Below are positions 17,296-25,315 of a stretch of 64,000 nt of DNA, piece after piece. The stretch's first letter is position 1. Every line of letters begins with the position of its first letter. A program made the translations under genes and the position numbers. Source of the stretch: an uncultured Gammaproteobacteria bacterium (GTDB lineage Bacteria > Pseudomonadota > Gammaproteobacteria > Arenicellales > JAANXG01); contig CAMYNL010000021.1 in the NCBI GenBank assembly GCA_947259705.1, forward strand, positions 49,378-113,377, written 5' to 3'. The notes under the pieces are model-generated. The model worked only from the letters and a program-made list of their open reading frames with translations. It did no database searches and was not told where the DNA came from.

Positions 17296-18153
17296 TTACT
17301 GGCGCTGGCTGGGTACCTTGAGGGGCACACCTGTGCTCATTACCGCTTCGTACATCTCCAGCGCGCGGTACTCGGCGCTCTGGGGCTTCAGCGGCTTGGC
17401 CCGCACCTGGCTGTTGCAGCCCCCGTAGCGGCGGTGCACGGTACCCCAGGGCTTTCCAGCCACCGCCCACTTGGTGCGGTAGACGGGGAAACCGGTGGTG
17501 TGTCCCAGCCCGGCGCTCAACACGTCACCGCGGATCTTCTTGCCGGCGTTGTGCACGTGGCAGTTGGCGCAGGAGAAATTGAGCTGTCCACGTTTGGCCC
17601 AGTAGAACTGCCGCCCCTTTTTGTAGGCCTCAACAGCGCCTTTACCCTCCACGTCCACGGCCCACTGCTGGCCGTTGAACTGCTCGCGGAAGGCCGCCAC
17701 CAGCATGGCCATCTTGCCGCGCTTCAGGTTCTTGATCGGTTCTTCCCCGTTCGCCGACAGGCACTCATTGATGTCCAGTTCGATGGTGCGTATCTCCTTG
17801 CGCGCCTCGTCATAGTAGGGGTATTTGGTGGCCGGCGGCTTGTTCTGGAAGCAGTCCGCGAAGGTCTTGCCGTTCTTGAAGGGCTTGGCCCACAACTCTC
17901 GGGCGGTCTCCATGTCGGTTTCGTAGGGAGGAAACTCCATCAGGATCTCCCAGTTTGCGCGCCGTTCGTCGTACTGGGGCAGGACGTTTACGCCGTCGTT
18001 ATACGCCTCGAGCGGAATGCCAGGGAAGCGTTTCATGAAGTAGCCCTGGAAATCCTCGATGTCTTTCTGAACCTCCGGCGCGACGCCGGCCTGAAGTGCG
18101 GCGCCACTGAACATGATTCCGACGGTCAGTGCCGCGATTTGCCACTTGTGCAT
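17296..18153 (-). CDS. soxA: SoxAX cytochrome subunit A, monoheme type
   Basis: Periplasmic c-type cytochrome that with SoxX conjugates thiosulfate to the carrier cysteine of SoxY. About 285 aa. Signal peptide HKWQIAALTVGIMFSGAALQA. One haem site, SCANCHVHN; the haem-ligand cysteine lies in RYGGCNSQ. Where diheme SoxA proteins have a first CxxCH, this one has only FADCFQN and ECLSANG, so it is the monoheme form. The frame extends upstream to 18180, but the ATG at 18153 has gaggag placed correctly. Followed by a strong terminator. Confidence 0.96.
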   Translation of the reverse strand: MHKWQIAALTVGIMFSGAALQAGVAPEVQKDIEDFQGYFMKRFPGIPLEAYNDGVNVLPQYDERRANWEILMEFPPYETDMETARELWAKPFKNGKTFADCFQNKPPATKYPYYDEARKEIRTIELDINECLSANGEEPIKNLKRGKMAMLVAAFREQFNGQQWAVDVEGKGAVEAYKKGRQFYWAKRGQLNFSCANCHVHNAGKKIRGDVLSAGLGHTTGFPVYRTKWAVAGKPWGTVHRRYGGCNSQVRAKPLKPQSAEYRALEMYEAVMSTGVPLKVPSQRQ

Positions 18154-18217
18154 CTCTCTTCTCCTCATCATTGCGGCCACCTGACGGGGGCCTTTGAGCC
18201 AGGTGGGGCCTTGTCAC

Positions 18218-18535
18218 CTACTTGACAGTGCTTTCGGCGCCGCCGCTTTCCCCTTTGTTGTCGCTCCAGCTCACCTTCACGGTGTCCCCGGACTTGGCCC
18301 CTGCAATCTCGATACCGATCAGGGGATTCTTGGACACGCCCTGGCTGAGATTTGCCTCCGCCACCACCTTGCCGTTATGTTCGAAAATCATCTTCTGGAT
18401 GAAATGTGCGGGAATCAGTTCTCCCGTCTTCTTGTCCTTTCTGGTACCGGTCTCCATCGGGTGATTGGCGAGCACCAGTACCTGCACGCGGTCGCCCGCG
18501 CCCTTGATCTTCATTTTGGTCAATCGTTTTGCCAT
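18218..18535 (-). CDS. soxZ: Sulfur carrier complex subunit SoxZ
   Basis: Ig-like partner of SoxY in the SoxYZ carrier, 105 aa, normal length. Conserved parts: VQVLVLANHPMETGTRKDKKTG, IPAHFIQKM and the GIEIAGAKSGDTVKVSW strand. No signal peptide, as expected, because it is exported with SoxY through the Tat path. It follows soxY by 33 bases and is preceded by agaggttg. Confidence 0.96.
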   Translation of the reverse strand: MAKRLTKMKIKGAGDRVQVLVLANHPMETGTRKDKKTGELIPAHFIQKMIFEHNGKVVAEANLSQGVSKNPLIGIEIAGAKSGDTVKVSWSDNKGESGGAESTVK

Positions 18536-18568
18536 GATTTCAACCTCTAATTCGCGTTGGTGCCGTGC

Positions 18569-19033
18569 TTACCCGCCGCAGCCGCCGACGGTAACCTTGA
18601 TCTGCTGCTTGGCCATGTAGACCTTTCCGTCCGCCTTGACGTAGGCATAGACGTCGGAGGTCTGGCCCATCTTGATGCGGGCGCTGTAGTACCCGGCGGC
18701 GCCGCCGCTCAGGTCTACCGCCGTGGTCAACGGTGACGGATTCTTCTCCGCCACAATGGCGATCCACTCGGCGGGCAGGCTGGTTTCGACCTTCAGCGGC
18801 ACCACGGCGCCGTTCTCCGCCTGCAGGGGTGCCTTGATCTTGATGTCCGCGCTTTCCGCCGCATCGGTGCTGCCGAACAGGCTTTTTACCGCTTCGTCCA
18901 TCCCCGTGGCACTGAATGCCGCGTTCGGCCAGTCCCCGGCGAGGACCTGGCCTGGCTTGAGTAATCCAGCGCCTGCGGCGACGACCAGCGCGCCCGACGC
19001 GATGGAGCCCTTGATAAAGGTTCTACGTTTCAT
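18569..19033 (-). CDS. soxY: Sulfur carrier protein SoxY
   Basis: Periplasmic carrier on which thiosulfate is covalently processed. 154 aa with a Tat-type leader (KRRTFIKGSIASGALVVAAG), an Ig-like domain and the C-terminal swinging arm VTVGGCGG, whose Cys carries the sulfur intermediates. Good Shine-Dalgarno ctgaggag before the ATG. No soxCD in the window, so the sulfane sulfur left on SoxY is expected to go to stored sulfur and then to the Dsr system. Confidence 0.97.
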   Translation of the reverse strand: MKRRTFIKGSIASGALVVAAGAGLLKPGQVLAGDWPNAAFSATGMDEAVKSLFGSTDAAESADIKIKAPLQAENGAVVPLKVETSLPAEWIAIVAEKNPSPLTTAVDLSGGAAGYYSARIKMGQTSDVYAYVKADGKVYMAKQQIKVTVGGCGG

Positions 19034-19097
19034 GTATCGCTCTCCTCAGTTACTTGTCTTGTCTCGTCGACGGACCCGACCGGGGCGCCAGCGAAAA

Positions 19098-19523
19098 TCA
19101 GATCGTGTACAACCAGGCCACGATCGCGTCGATCTCGCCCTCGGTCAGCATTTTGTGTCGACCAAACGGCGGCATCACGGAGTGGGGGTTGCTTTGCGTC
19201 GCGTCCCAGACCTGGGCCCGTAACTTTGCCTTGTCGGGGAATCGCTGCTGCATGCTCAACAACGGCGGCGCGACGTTACCACCCGGGGGCAGCGCGGCAG
19301 GCCAGGTCTTCTTAGTCGTCACTATGTGGCAGGCCAGGCAGTTGCCCTTGCGGCGGTTGATCGCTGTGCACCAGCCTTTGGTTTCAGCGTCGGCGGACTT
19401 GAGCTTGGAGCACTCTTTGTCGGTGGGTAGGGTATCGCCGGCAGAGGCCGTCGGCATGGTGAGCGCGCCGCTTAGCGCGCCGGCAGCCACAACGGCCGCG
19501 CAGAAAGTCGTCAACTTCCGCAT
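19098..19523 (-). CDS. soxX: SoxAX cytochrome subunit X
   Basis: Small periplasmic monoheme cytochrome c, partner of SoxA. 141 aa from the ATG at 19523, which has a strong aggaggag; an upstream in-frame start at 19547 is less likely. Signal peptide ending TASA; haem motif GNCLACH and axial Met in SVMPPFGRH. First gene of soxXYZA(B) on the minus strand; the promoter must lie in 19524-19741, the interval to the M48 protease gene. Confidence 0.96.
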   Translation of the reverse strand: MRKLTTFCAAVVAAGALSGALTMPTASAGDTLPTDKECSKLKSADAETKGWCTAINRRKGNCLACHIVTTKKTWPAALPPGGNVAPPLLSMQQRFPDKAKLRAQVWDATQSNPHSVMPPFGRHKMLTEGEIDAIVAWLYTI

Positions 19524-19741
19524 TGGGTCTCTCCTCCTCGTTACCATGTCTGGAAATTAAAAAACAAAATACGTGGGGTAACCACTTTATGGATTCTTGC
19601 CCTCCGGCCTTCGAGAGACGGGGTCTGCGAAGCCGATGTGGCCAGATAACACCACAAACGTCATTTTTTGACAAGAACGGACAACGGAAAATTTGGTATA
19701 GGACCGGGCATTACTCTTACCCTTTTTGGGGTATTTGGCCA

Positions 19742-21253
19742 CTATCCGCCATCCCGGAGAGCGCTGTCCTCACCGCTGATCCGCAACTCCCGCTCGATCT
19801 CCTGGGTGCGTGCTTCAACGCTGGCGCTGGCATAGTAACTGTCGCCGACATAGCGCTTGGCCAGGCGCAACTGACGCAGGGCCTCATGAAGATTCCCGCG
19901 CAGATAGTGGTACTCGGCCAGGGACTGGTGGGCCGCGAGGTGGTTACCCGACTCGCCTTCCGCCCGGGCCAGCAGGGCGTATAGCGTCGAATCGCCGTTG
20001 CCGCGGGCCAGCGCGCGCTTGATGATCTGCCGGGCCTCATCATGGGCGCCGGTGGTCACCAGTGCGTTGGCGTAGTACAACTCCAGCGCTGCATCCTTTG
20101 GAAATCGGTTGCGGGCGGTGCGATACGTTGCCAGTGCATCATCGAAGCGGCGCGCCGATATCTCAATCTGCGCTTTCGCGGTCACATAGCGCACGTCGTC
20201 CGGGTACTCGGTCACCAGCTCGCTGATCCGCCGTGCTGCGTCGTCATAATTGCCCTCGTTGGCCAGGGCAAGAGCGTAACCATAACGCTCGGCCTGTTTA
20301 TCCTCGTACTTAGCATCGCGCAGATTGGCTGCGAAACCCTGCGTCGTGGAACTGTCCCGGCCCATGTACAGAGCGCGGATCTTGGCGCGCGCATGGAAAA
20401 AATCGGTCTCGTCGGGGTTGCTTACCGGCGGGTACTGCTCCGCGCGGCTCGCCGACTCCGCAATTCGGCTGACCGTGAGCGGGTGCGTGCGCAGAAACTC
20501 GGGGACGTTGGACTCCTGAATCCTGCTCCATTGCTGTAGTTTCTCGAAAAACGCCGGCATGGCGCGCGGATCATAGCCTGCCCGGGCCAGGGCGTGGATG
20601 CCGATGGAGTCCGCTTCGCGTTCGAACGTTCGGCTGTATTTCAGCTGATTTTCGACCAGTCCCGCATTGGTGGCCACCAATGCGGCCTGACCGGCCTGGC
20701 CACCCAGCAGGATGGCGGCGACGATGGCGGCCAGCGCCGGCAGGGTCTGGCTCTGCGACTGCTTCAACATCCGCGCCAGGTGGTGCTGCGTGACATGAGC
20801 GATTTCGTGGGCCAGCACGGAAGCCAGCTCGGCTTCGTGCTTGGTGGCCATGATGAGACCGGTGTGCACGCTGATGTGTCCGCCCGGCACCGCGAAGGCA
20901 TTGAGTGTGTTGTCGTTTATCAGGTAGAACGCGAACTTCTGCTCCGGGGTGTCGCTGTAATCGGCCAGGCGACGGCCCAGGCCGTTCACGTATTGCTTCA
21001 GCTCCAGGTCCTCGATGAAATTGAGCTGGCCGGCGGCATTACGCATGAACTCCCTGCCCAGCCTCTCCTCCTCCAGCGAGGACAGTATGGTTGCCGAGTG
21101 GTCGCCCAGGTCGGGGAGATTTTCTACCGGGCGTACCAGCGACGGCGAGGCGGCCAGTGCGCCTGCCACAAGCACGGGCACGAGACCGCGGCGGCGTTTG
21201 GGATGCCGGGGACGGCGTTGTCGCGGTCCGAGGGTGTGGCGGAGGATGTTCAC
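19742..21253 (-). CDS. M48 family metalloprotease with TPR domain (BepA/YfgC-like)
   Basis: Periplasmic zinc protease-chaperone of the BepA type, which in E. coli helps LptD assembly and degrades misassembled outer-membrane proteins. 503 aa: an N-terminal leader after a basic stretch, the HEIAH zinc motif at 149-153 with the third ligand in FEREADSIGI, then TPR repeats (about 310-480). Start GTG at 21253. It stands upstream of soxX but more than 200 bases away, and is probably not part of that operon. Confidence 0.9.
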   Translation of the reverse strand: MNILRHTLGPRQRRPRHPKRRRGLVPVLVAGALAASPSLVRPVENLPDLGDHSATILSSLEEERLGREFMRNAAGQLNFIEDLELKQYVNGLGRRLADYSDTPEQKFAFYLINDNTLNAFAVPGGHISVHTGLIMATKHEAELASVLAHEIAHVTQHHLARMLKQSQSQTLPALAAIVAAILLGGQAGQAALVATNAGLVENQLKYSRTFEREADSIGIHALARAGYDPRAMPAFFEKLQQWSRIQESNVPEFLRTHPLTVSRIAESASRAEQYPPVSNPDETDFFHARAKIRALYMGRDSSTTQGFAANLRDAKYEDKQAERYGYALALANEGNYDDAARRISELVTEYPDDVRYVTAKAQIEISARRFDDALATYRTARNRFPKDAALELYYANALVTTGAHDEARQIIKRALARGNGDSTLYALLARAEGESGNHLAAHQSLAEYHYLRGNLHEALRQLRLAKRYVGDSYYASASVEARTQEIERELRISGEDSALRDGG

Positions 21254-21555
21254 TGATGTTACGGCTCGATGCTACTCGGACAAGCAAGGACGTCGATGGT
21301 TCATCTCGGCGAGAATGCTGGAAAATCGCGCCCCGGGCAACACGAACCTGTCTTTTGACGGATTTGCCGCGCCGGGCCGGCCGCGGGAAAACCGACAACG
21401 CCCAGGGTATTTATTATTTTGGTATTTTCTAATACAATACTATTCTGATGTACCGCTAAGCGGCGCATTCCTTGACCCAACTCAAGTCCTGAATATCCGC
21501 GACCATTACACTCGCGTGTTCGTCAGCTTGAGCACGAACGAATTAGGAGAACGAC
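21254..21555 (+). promoter_or_regulatory. Divergent promoter region of the M48 gene and tusA
   Basis: About 300 bases without a gene. Its right half is AT-rich (ttattattttggtattttc, then aatacaatactattctga around 21430-21448), in contrast to the GC-rich surroundings, and probably carries the tusA promoter. No defined operator seen. The tusA Shine-Dalgarno is aggag at 21545-21549. Confidence 0.4.
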
Positions 21556-21786
21556 ATGGCAGATTTCAATCAAGAGCTTGACGCCCGCGGGCTGAACTGT
21601 CCGCTGCCGATTCTGCGGGCGAAAAAGGCCCTCAACGGGCTGGCATCCGGAGAGGTGCTGCGGATCCTTACCACCGATCCGGGTTCGGTCAAGGACTTCG
21701 AGGCCTTCGCTCAGCAGACCGGCAATGAACTCCTTGAATCATCGGAGGCCGCCGGCGAGTTCCATTTTCTCCTGAAGAAGTCCTGA
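21556..21786 (+). CDS. tusA: Sulfurtransferase TusA
   Basis: Small cytoplasmic sulfur carrier, 76 aa. The signature LNCPLPILRAKKAL contains Cys15, the residue that carries persulfide sulfur in characterised TusA proteins of purple sulfur bacteria. In dsr organisms TusA passes sulfur to DsrEFH/DsrC. Followed 62 bases later by dsrE2, the standard tusA-dsrE2 pair; the rhodanese gene that often completes the trio is absent here. Confidence 0.96.
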   Translation: MADFNQELDARGLNCPLPILRAKKALNGLASGEVLRILTTDPGSVKDFEAFAQQTGNELLESSEAAGEFHFLLKKS

Positions 21787-21848
21787 CCCCTTACCGGCGG
21801 CAGTTCCAACACGCCGCCATCGATCAAGGGCCTGTAGAGGATTCAACC

Positions 21849-22328
21849 ATGACAGACAAAAAACTTGCGATCATCGCTACCAAAGGCACCCTGGACTGGG
21901 CCTACCCGCCCTTCATCCTTGCCTCAACCGCCGCTGCACTGGGTTACCAGACTACGGTGTTCTTCACCTTCTATGGTCTGCAGTTATTGAAAAAGAAACT
22001 GGACCTGAAAGTAAGCCCGCTGGGTAATCCGGGCATGCCGATGCCGATGGGGATGAACAAGTGGTTCCCCGTGATCGGCACTACCATCCCTGGCATGGAG
22101 GGCATGATGACCAGCATGATGAAACAGAAAATAAAAGCCAAGGGGGTCGCGAGCATCCAAGAACTGCGTGACTTGTGCGTAGAGGCCGACGTGCGCCTGA
22201 TTGGCTGCCAGATGACAATCGACCTGTTCGACATGAAACGCGAGGATTTCATCGACGAGATAGAACTCGGCGGTGCGGCAACATTTTTCGAGTTTGCCGG
22301 AGACGCCAACGTTACGCTGTTTATCTGA
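21849..22328 (+). CDS. dsrE2: DsrE2-type membrane-associated sulfurtransferase
   Basis: DsrE/F/H-fold protein, 159 aa, thought to pass sulfane sulfur between rhodanese and TusA. Two conserved Cys, Cys110 (ELRDLC) and Cys120 (LIGCQMTIDLFDM), and a hydrophobic Met-rich middle (GNPGMPMPMGMNKWFPV, then MEGMMTSMM) typical of DsrE2. Good Shine-Dalgarno gaggattc. Ends in front of a strong terminator, so tusA-dsrE2 is a closed two-gene unit. Confidence 0.93.
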   Translation: MTDKKLAIIATKGTLDWAYPPFILASTAAALGYQTTVFFTFYGLQLLKKKLDLKVSPLGNPGMPMPMGMNKWFPVIGTTIPGMEGMMTSMMKQKIKAKGVASIQELRDLCVEADVRLIGCQMTIDLFDMKREDFIDEIELGGAATFFEFAGDANVTLFI

Positions 22329-22387
22329 ACCGCGATACTCCGGCAGGCGATGCGGTTGCAAAGGCAGCCGCGCGCGTGGCGCAAGGA

Positions 22388-22411
22388 AACACCCTCCGGG
22401 GTGTTTTTTTG
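22388..22411 (+). terminator. Intrinsic terminator of tusA-dsrE2
   Basis: AACACCC, loop tccg, GGGTGTT followed by a T-run (22388-22410), 60 bases after the dsrE2 stop. Confidence 0.9.
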
Positions 22412-22429
22412 CTTTCGCGACACGGCGGA

Positions 22430-22684
22430 TCAGTCCCGCAGCAACCGGTCCAGCTTCTGGCGAAGATCCAGCTGCATCAGGTCCTAGAATCCATCGACGT
22501 ACCTGCCATCGTTGAAGATCGCCGGGACCGTATCTTGGCGCGACCGATCGTTCTTCTCGTCCCTCCGTGCGGGACCGTTATCTACCCGAAGCACTATTAC
22601 AGCGACGCCTTCGCTCCTGCAGAGCCGTCCGCCGCGGGGGCAAAACGGGCGCAGTCAGGTGCTGTACGTGGTGACCTTCGACGT
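22430..22684 (-). pseudogene. Glutaredoxin (GrxC-like) pseudogene, stops without frameshift
   Basis: Reading the minus strand from 22684 to 22430 in a single frame gives a full-length glutaredoxin of about 84 codons: KVTTYST at the start, PFC of the active site, SEGVAVIVLRVDN, DTVPAIFNDGRYVDGF and DLMQLDLRQKLDRLLRD at the end. Defects: no start codon (ACG where ATG is expected), TGA at codon 10 (22657-22655), the first active-site Cys changed to Arg (codon 12, CGC), and TAG at codon 67 (22486-22484) where related proteins often have Gln, Asp or Glu. No indel. The gene has clearly lost function yet keeps its frame, which suggests recent decay by point changes. Confidence 0.75.
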
Positions 22685-22782
22685 GACGCGTCCAACGTAA
22701 TCAATACCCGAGAAATCATAGGCACTGACGACGAGCCGTCCGTATACGCCCCTTGGGAGTGCGGGGTCTGCCGACGGGACAG

Positions 22783-23067
22783 TCAGTTGTTTCTTCGTTT
22801 CAACAGGTCCGCCAGTGGGACCTCAGCGGACCGTGCAGCCTGTCGTTCTCCCTTGTATCGCGGCCGGGCAGTGTCGTCGTCCTCCGACAATTCTCGCTGT
22901 CTGCTGTCTATTAGAATCAGGCACTGCCTCATGTCTTCGAGACAGGGCTTGGAAAGGGGGTGCCGGGTCCCCGGGGGGGAGGCGGTTTCGCGTATTATCC
23001 GCGTCAGGACTTTCCGCATCGCGGCCAGTACGCGACGCTCGGTCTGGGCGGAATCTGTGTTGGTCAT
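22783..23067 (-). CDS. Conserved small hypothetical protein, 94 aa
   Basis: Soluble, highly charged, largely helical. Features: RRVLAAMRKVLTRIIRET near the start, HPLSKPCLEDMRQCLILID in the middle and RELSEDDD towards the end. I recall similar short proteins in other sulfur-oxidising gammaproteobacteria but no assigned role. It lies upstream of the glutaredoxin pseudogene on the same strand. Confidence 0.6.
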   Translation of the reverse strand: MTNTDSAQTERRVLAAMRKVLTRIIRETASPPGTRHPLSKPCLEDMRQCLILIDSRQRELSEDDDTARPRYKGERQAARSAEVPLADLLKRRNN

Positions 23068-23187
23068 GTCGTCATCATGCGGCGTATCGAAGTTGCAGTA
23101 TAACCCCTCAACGGTGGCAATTCCGACGCTGACATCGTAAAGTGCGCCACTAAGTTTGCTCCGACGTCACAGCGGGATGGTTGCTGG

Positions 23188-23406
23188 ATGCCTTATTTTC
23201 TGTACCGGGTAACACCCGAGCGTCAATTGACCCATCTGCAGGATTTCGAAATCTACAAACAGGCGCGTGCGCAGGCGCGTGCCTTGCGTTTGCAACAGCA
23301 GGCCGGTGATCCGGACAGCATAAAGATGGTATTCGCCACAAATCGTGCGGAAGCAGAGTCCATGCTTCGTGAAACGCGCGAACGGCAGCCTTCCGAGGAT
23401 GACTGA
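23188..23406 (+). CDS. Conserved small hypothetical protein, 72 aa
   Basis: Starts PYFLYRVTPERQLTHLQDFEIYK and continues as a long charged helix rich in Gln, Arg and Ala (ARAQARALRLQQQ), ending in an acidic tail. No Cys. It is followed after two bases by the next gene, then by cbiX, so all three probably form one transcript with a siroheme-synthesis enzyme. The function is unknown; its presence beside sulfur genes suggests an accessory role in the Dsr pathway. Confidence 0.65.
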   Translation: MPYFLYRVTPERQLTHLQDFEIYKQARAQARALRLQQQAGDPDSIKMVFATNRAEAESMLRETRERQPSEDD

Positions 23407-23408
23407 TA

Positions 23409-23873
23409 ATGGTCGATGAAGAGCAGTTTCGCCGCACCAGGGAGCAGGTGGTGACACTTCCGTGCCCATTTGACAAAGCCATTGTGAGCCGGGTCTGCGG
23501 CTGCAGAACGGCGTGCACGACAAACATCGGCGAACGGGAAGCCATGAACTGCAGTGACGAGGAGGCGCAGTTGCAGTGTGTGGCGCTGCTGACGCAGATC
23601 CGTCGACGCGCCAATTTTGCACTGGGTCTGACGCATATGCCCAGTGCGCTGCCGCATGCGAAGGCGGTGAAATTGCAATGCGGCGGCCTGCTTGGATTGC
23701 AGCACGCACTGGACGGCGGAGACCACCCCGATCGGGTCAGCGATATAAATGGCCTTGTCAAGCGCGCGTTGAAGCGCTGCGGCGCGCTCGAAAACATACC
23801 CTTCGAGCAGCTTGTGCGCACAATGGCGCAGTATGATCACCGCCAGCGTGGCAGTCGGCGCAGCAAGGCCTGA
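23409..23873 (+). CDS. Conserved hypothetical protein with a clustered-Cys N-terminus
   Basis: 154 aa, not recognised. Cysteines are concentrated: CPFDKAIVSRVCGCRTAC around residues 19-36, then Cys48, Cys57 and Cys91. The first four (spacing C-x11-C-x-C-x3-C) could bind an Fe-S cluster or metal, though the pattern matches no ferredoxin. The rest is helical (LLTQIRRRANFALGLTHMP). Starts at an ATG two bases after the previous stop and ends six bases before cbiX, so it is tightly linked to siroheme synthesis. An Fe-S or sulfur-related role is inference. Confidence 0.65.
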   Translation: MVDEEQFRRTREQVVTLPCPFDKAIVSRVCGCRTACTTNIGEREAMNCSDEEAQLQCVALLTQIRRRANFALGLTHMPSALPHAKAVKLQCGGLLGLQHALDGGDHPDRVSDINGLVKRALKRCGALENIPFEQLVRTMAQYDHRQRGSRRSKA

Positions 23874-23878
23874 GGTCG

Positions 23879-24259
23879 GTGAAGGCGCGACATGTCCTGC
23901 TGCTGGTTGCGCACGGCAGCCGCCGCGAAGCTTCAAACCAGGAAGTAAGGGAGTTGACTGACCGGCTGGCGCAGCGCATCGGTGGCGATTATGATGGCGT
24001 CGACTGCGCTTTTCTGGAACTGGCGCCACCTTCTATCCCGGAAGCGATCGACCAGGCCGTTGCCCAGGGTTCCGTCCGGATCACCGTACTGCCGTACTTT
24101 CTCGTGGCGGGCCGACACGTGGCGGCCGATATTCCCGGGATCGTGGAACTGAAGCAGCGGCAACATCCGGACGTTGCGATAGATACAGCCAAGTATCTGG
24201 GTCAGGCGGAAGAGGTGCTCGACCTGCTCGAAGCGATTGCGCGCTCCGCCGGATCCTAG
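23879..24259 (+). CDS. cbiX: Sirohydrochlorin chelatase, short CbiX type
   Basis: Inserts Fe or Co into sirohydrochlorin; beside dsr genes it most likely makes siroheme for DsrAB. 126 aa, the half-size CbiXS form that acts as a homodimer. Catalytic His in LLVAHGSRR near the N-terminus and the second conserved His in FLVAGRHVAADIP. Start GTG at 23879. Last gene of a three-gene unit; the next gene downstream, on the other strand, is a broken oxygenase. Confidence 0.9.
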   Translation: MKARHVLLLVAHGSRREASNQEVRELTDRLAQRIGGDYDGVDCAFLELAPPSIPEAIDQAVAQGSVRITVLPYFLVAGRHVAADIPGIVELKQRQHPDVAIDTAKYLGQAEEVLDLLEAIARSAGS

Positions 24260-24272
24260 CCTTGGCTCCGAT

Positions 24273-24890
24273 TCAGGCGAAACAAACCCAGGTCGTGGCG
24301 ATATATTTCATCCCCTGCTGCAGGGTGACACCGCGGTGAACGTGGGTCCAGAACGGAGGGAACAGAACAAGATTGCCCGCCCGGGGCGTGACTTTGAGCT
24401 TCTGGTGCAGAAACTCGGTTTCACCGCCCGGCCCCGGCACATCATTTACATATCAGATCGCCACCAGCTGGCGTTGACCGAACTCCCCCGGGCCTCCATC
24501 GACATGCCAGTGGTAGAACTCGCCGGCCCCCGTACGCTGCATGTTGTAGCCCATATCACGAAACGAATTGGCTGCAAAAAACGGATGCATTCGAGTTAGT
24601 TGATCGAGCGCCGTGCGCAGTGACAAGTACAGGCCTTGATCGACCTCTTGCCAGTCACTGCGACCACTGATTCGCAGATCAGTAGAGCGCTTGATGGATT
24701 CCTCGTGGACCTGTCCGGTGCCGATCCGACCACTATACTGCTACGCGATACTGCGTTCGAAACGTTCGATCATATCGGAACAAGCCACAGCGGGAAGCGC
24801 GCGCTCGAGTTCATACACAAGACTGCCGCTACGCAGTTCGCGCAGAACATAGGGTGCGGCGGTCCGCCCGTCGGGCGCGGTATCAGTCAT
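24273..24890 (-). pseudogene. 2OG-Fe(II) oxygenase pseudogene with two in-frame stops
   Basis: One uninterrupted frame of 206 codons on the minus strand encodes a prolyl-4-hydroxylase-like oxygenase: HWHVDGGPGEFG with the HxD pair, then GGETEFLH, AGNLVLFPPFWTHVHRGV with the distal His and MKYIATTW. Two nonsense codons break it: TAG at codon 50 (24743-24741, in SIA*QYSG) and TGA at codon 146 (24455-24453, in LVAI*YVND, where Trp is usual). CAG to TAG and TGG to TGA would each be one transition. The start ATG overlaps the stop of the upstream gene (ATGA), so it was the second gene of a coupled pair. Recoding is unlikely because TAG and TGA end normal genes all around. Confidence 0.85.
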
Positions 24891-25243
24891 GGATGAAACT
24901 CGAACTCCGTATCCTGCATGTTTCCGGTATGATCGATGACGACACGGTCGATCGTGGGCATCCGGGACAGGATGTAGCCCGCCATGAGCAGCTTGGTGCT
25001 CTGGTTGTCGTGGGACAAAGCGGTGAGCAGTCGATCAGCCGCTATCTGACAGCGCTGCGTCATGGAGGGATTGTCAACGTACTGGCGGCCCATTTGCCAA
25101 CCGCGATCAATGTCACAATCCATATGGGCAAAGAATTCTTCGCCTTCGGTCAGTACGGAATCAGGGACGTCGATCGAGAGGTCGTCACCGGCGATGGATA
25201 ATTTCAGGATCATAGCCATATGCTGGATGTAAAATCGGGTCAT
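24887..25243 (-). CDS. Conserved hypothetical protein, about 118 aa
   Basis: Soluble, acidic, no known motif: LKLSIAGDDLSIDVPDSVL, then FFAHMDCDIDRGWQMGRQYV, QRCQIAADRLLTAL and YILSRMPTIDRVVIDHTGNM. The ATG at 25243 is the more likely start, with another at 25261. Translationally coupled to the oxygenase pseudogene downstream through ATGA. Because its partner is dead, it may itself be on the way to loss. Confidence 0.65.
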   Translation of the reverse strand: MTRFYIQHMAMILKLSIAGDDLSIDVPDSVLTEGEEFFAHMDCDIDRGWQMGRQYVDNPSMTQRCQIAADRLLTALSHDNQSTKLLMAGYILSRMPTIDRVVIDHTGNMQDTEFEFHP

Positions 25244-25315
25244 GTTAAGACAAACCACCATTGCATATAAACCTTATCCGAAGGTCAGACCGGGAGCCAC
25301 GGTGCTGTGGGCGGG

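Noticed and set aside
22175..23140. 321-codon plus-strand open frame after dsrE2
   Set aside because: It starts inside dsrE2, crosses a terminator and lies antisense to the glutaredoxin pseudogene and the 94-aa gene; Arg/Ser-rich random composition.
24237..24599. 120-codon plus-strand open frame after cbiX
   Set aside because: It is the antisense of the 2OG-Fe(II) oxygenase pseudogene, whose motifs on the minus strand are unmistakable.
24273..24890. Stop-codon recoding (TAG as Gln, TGA as Trp) to rescue the oxygenase gene
   Set aside because: Both codons end intact genes throughout the window (for example TAG in gltA, cbiX and znuB, TGA in soxY-type and dsr genes), and no selenocysteine or pyrrolysine context is seen.
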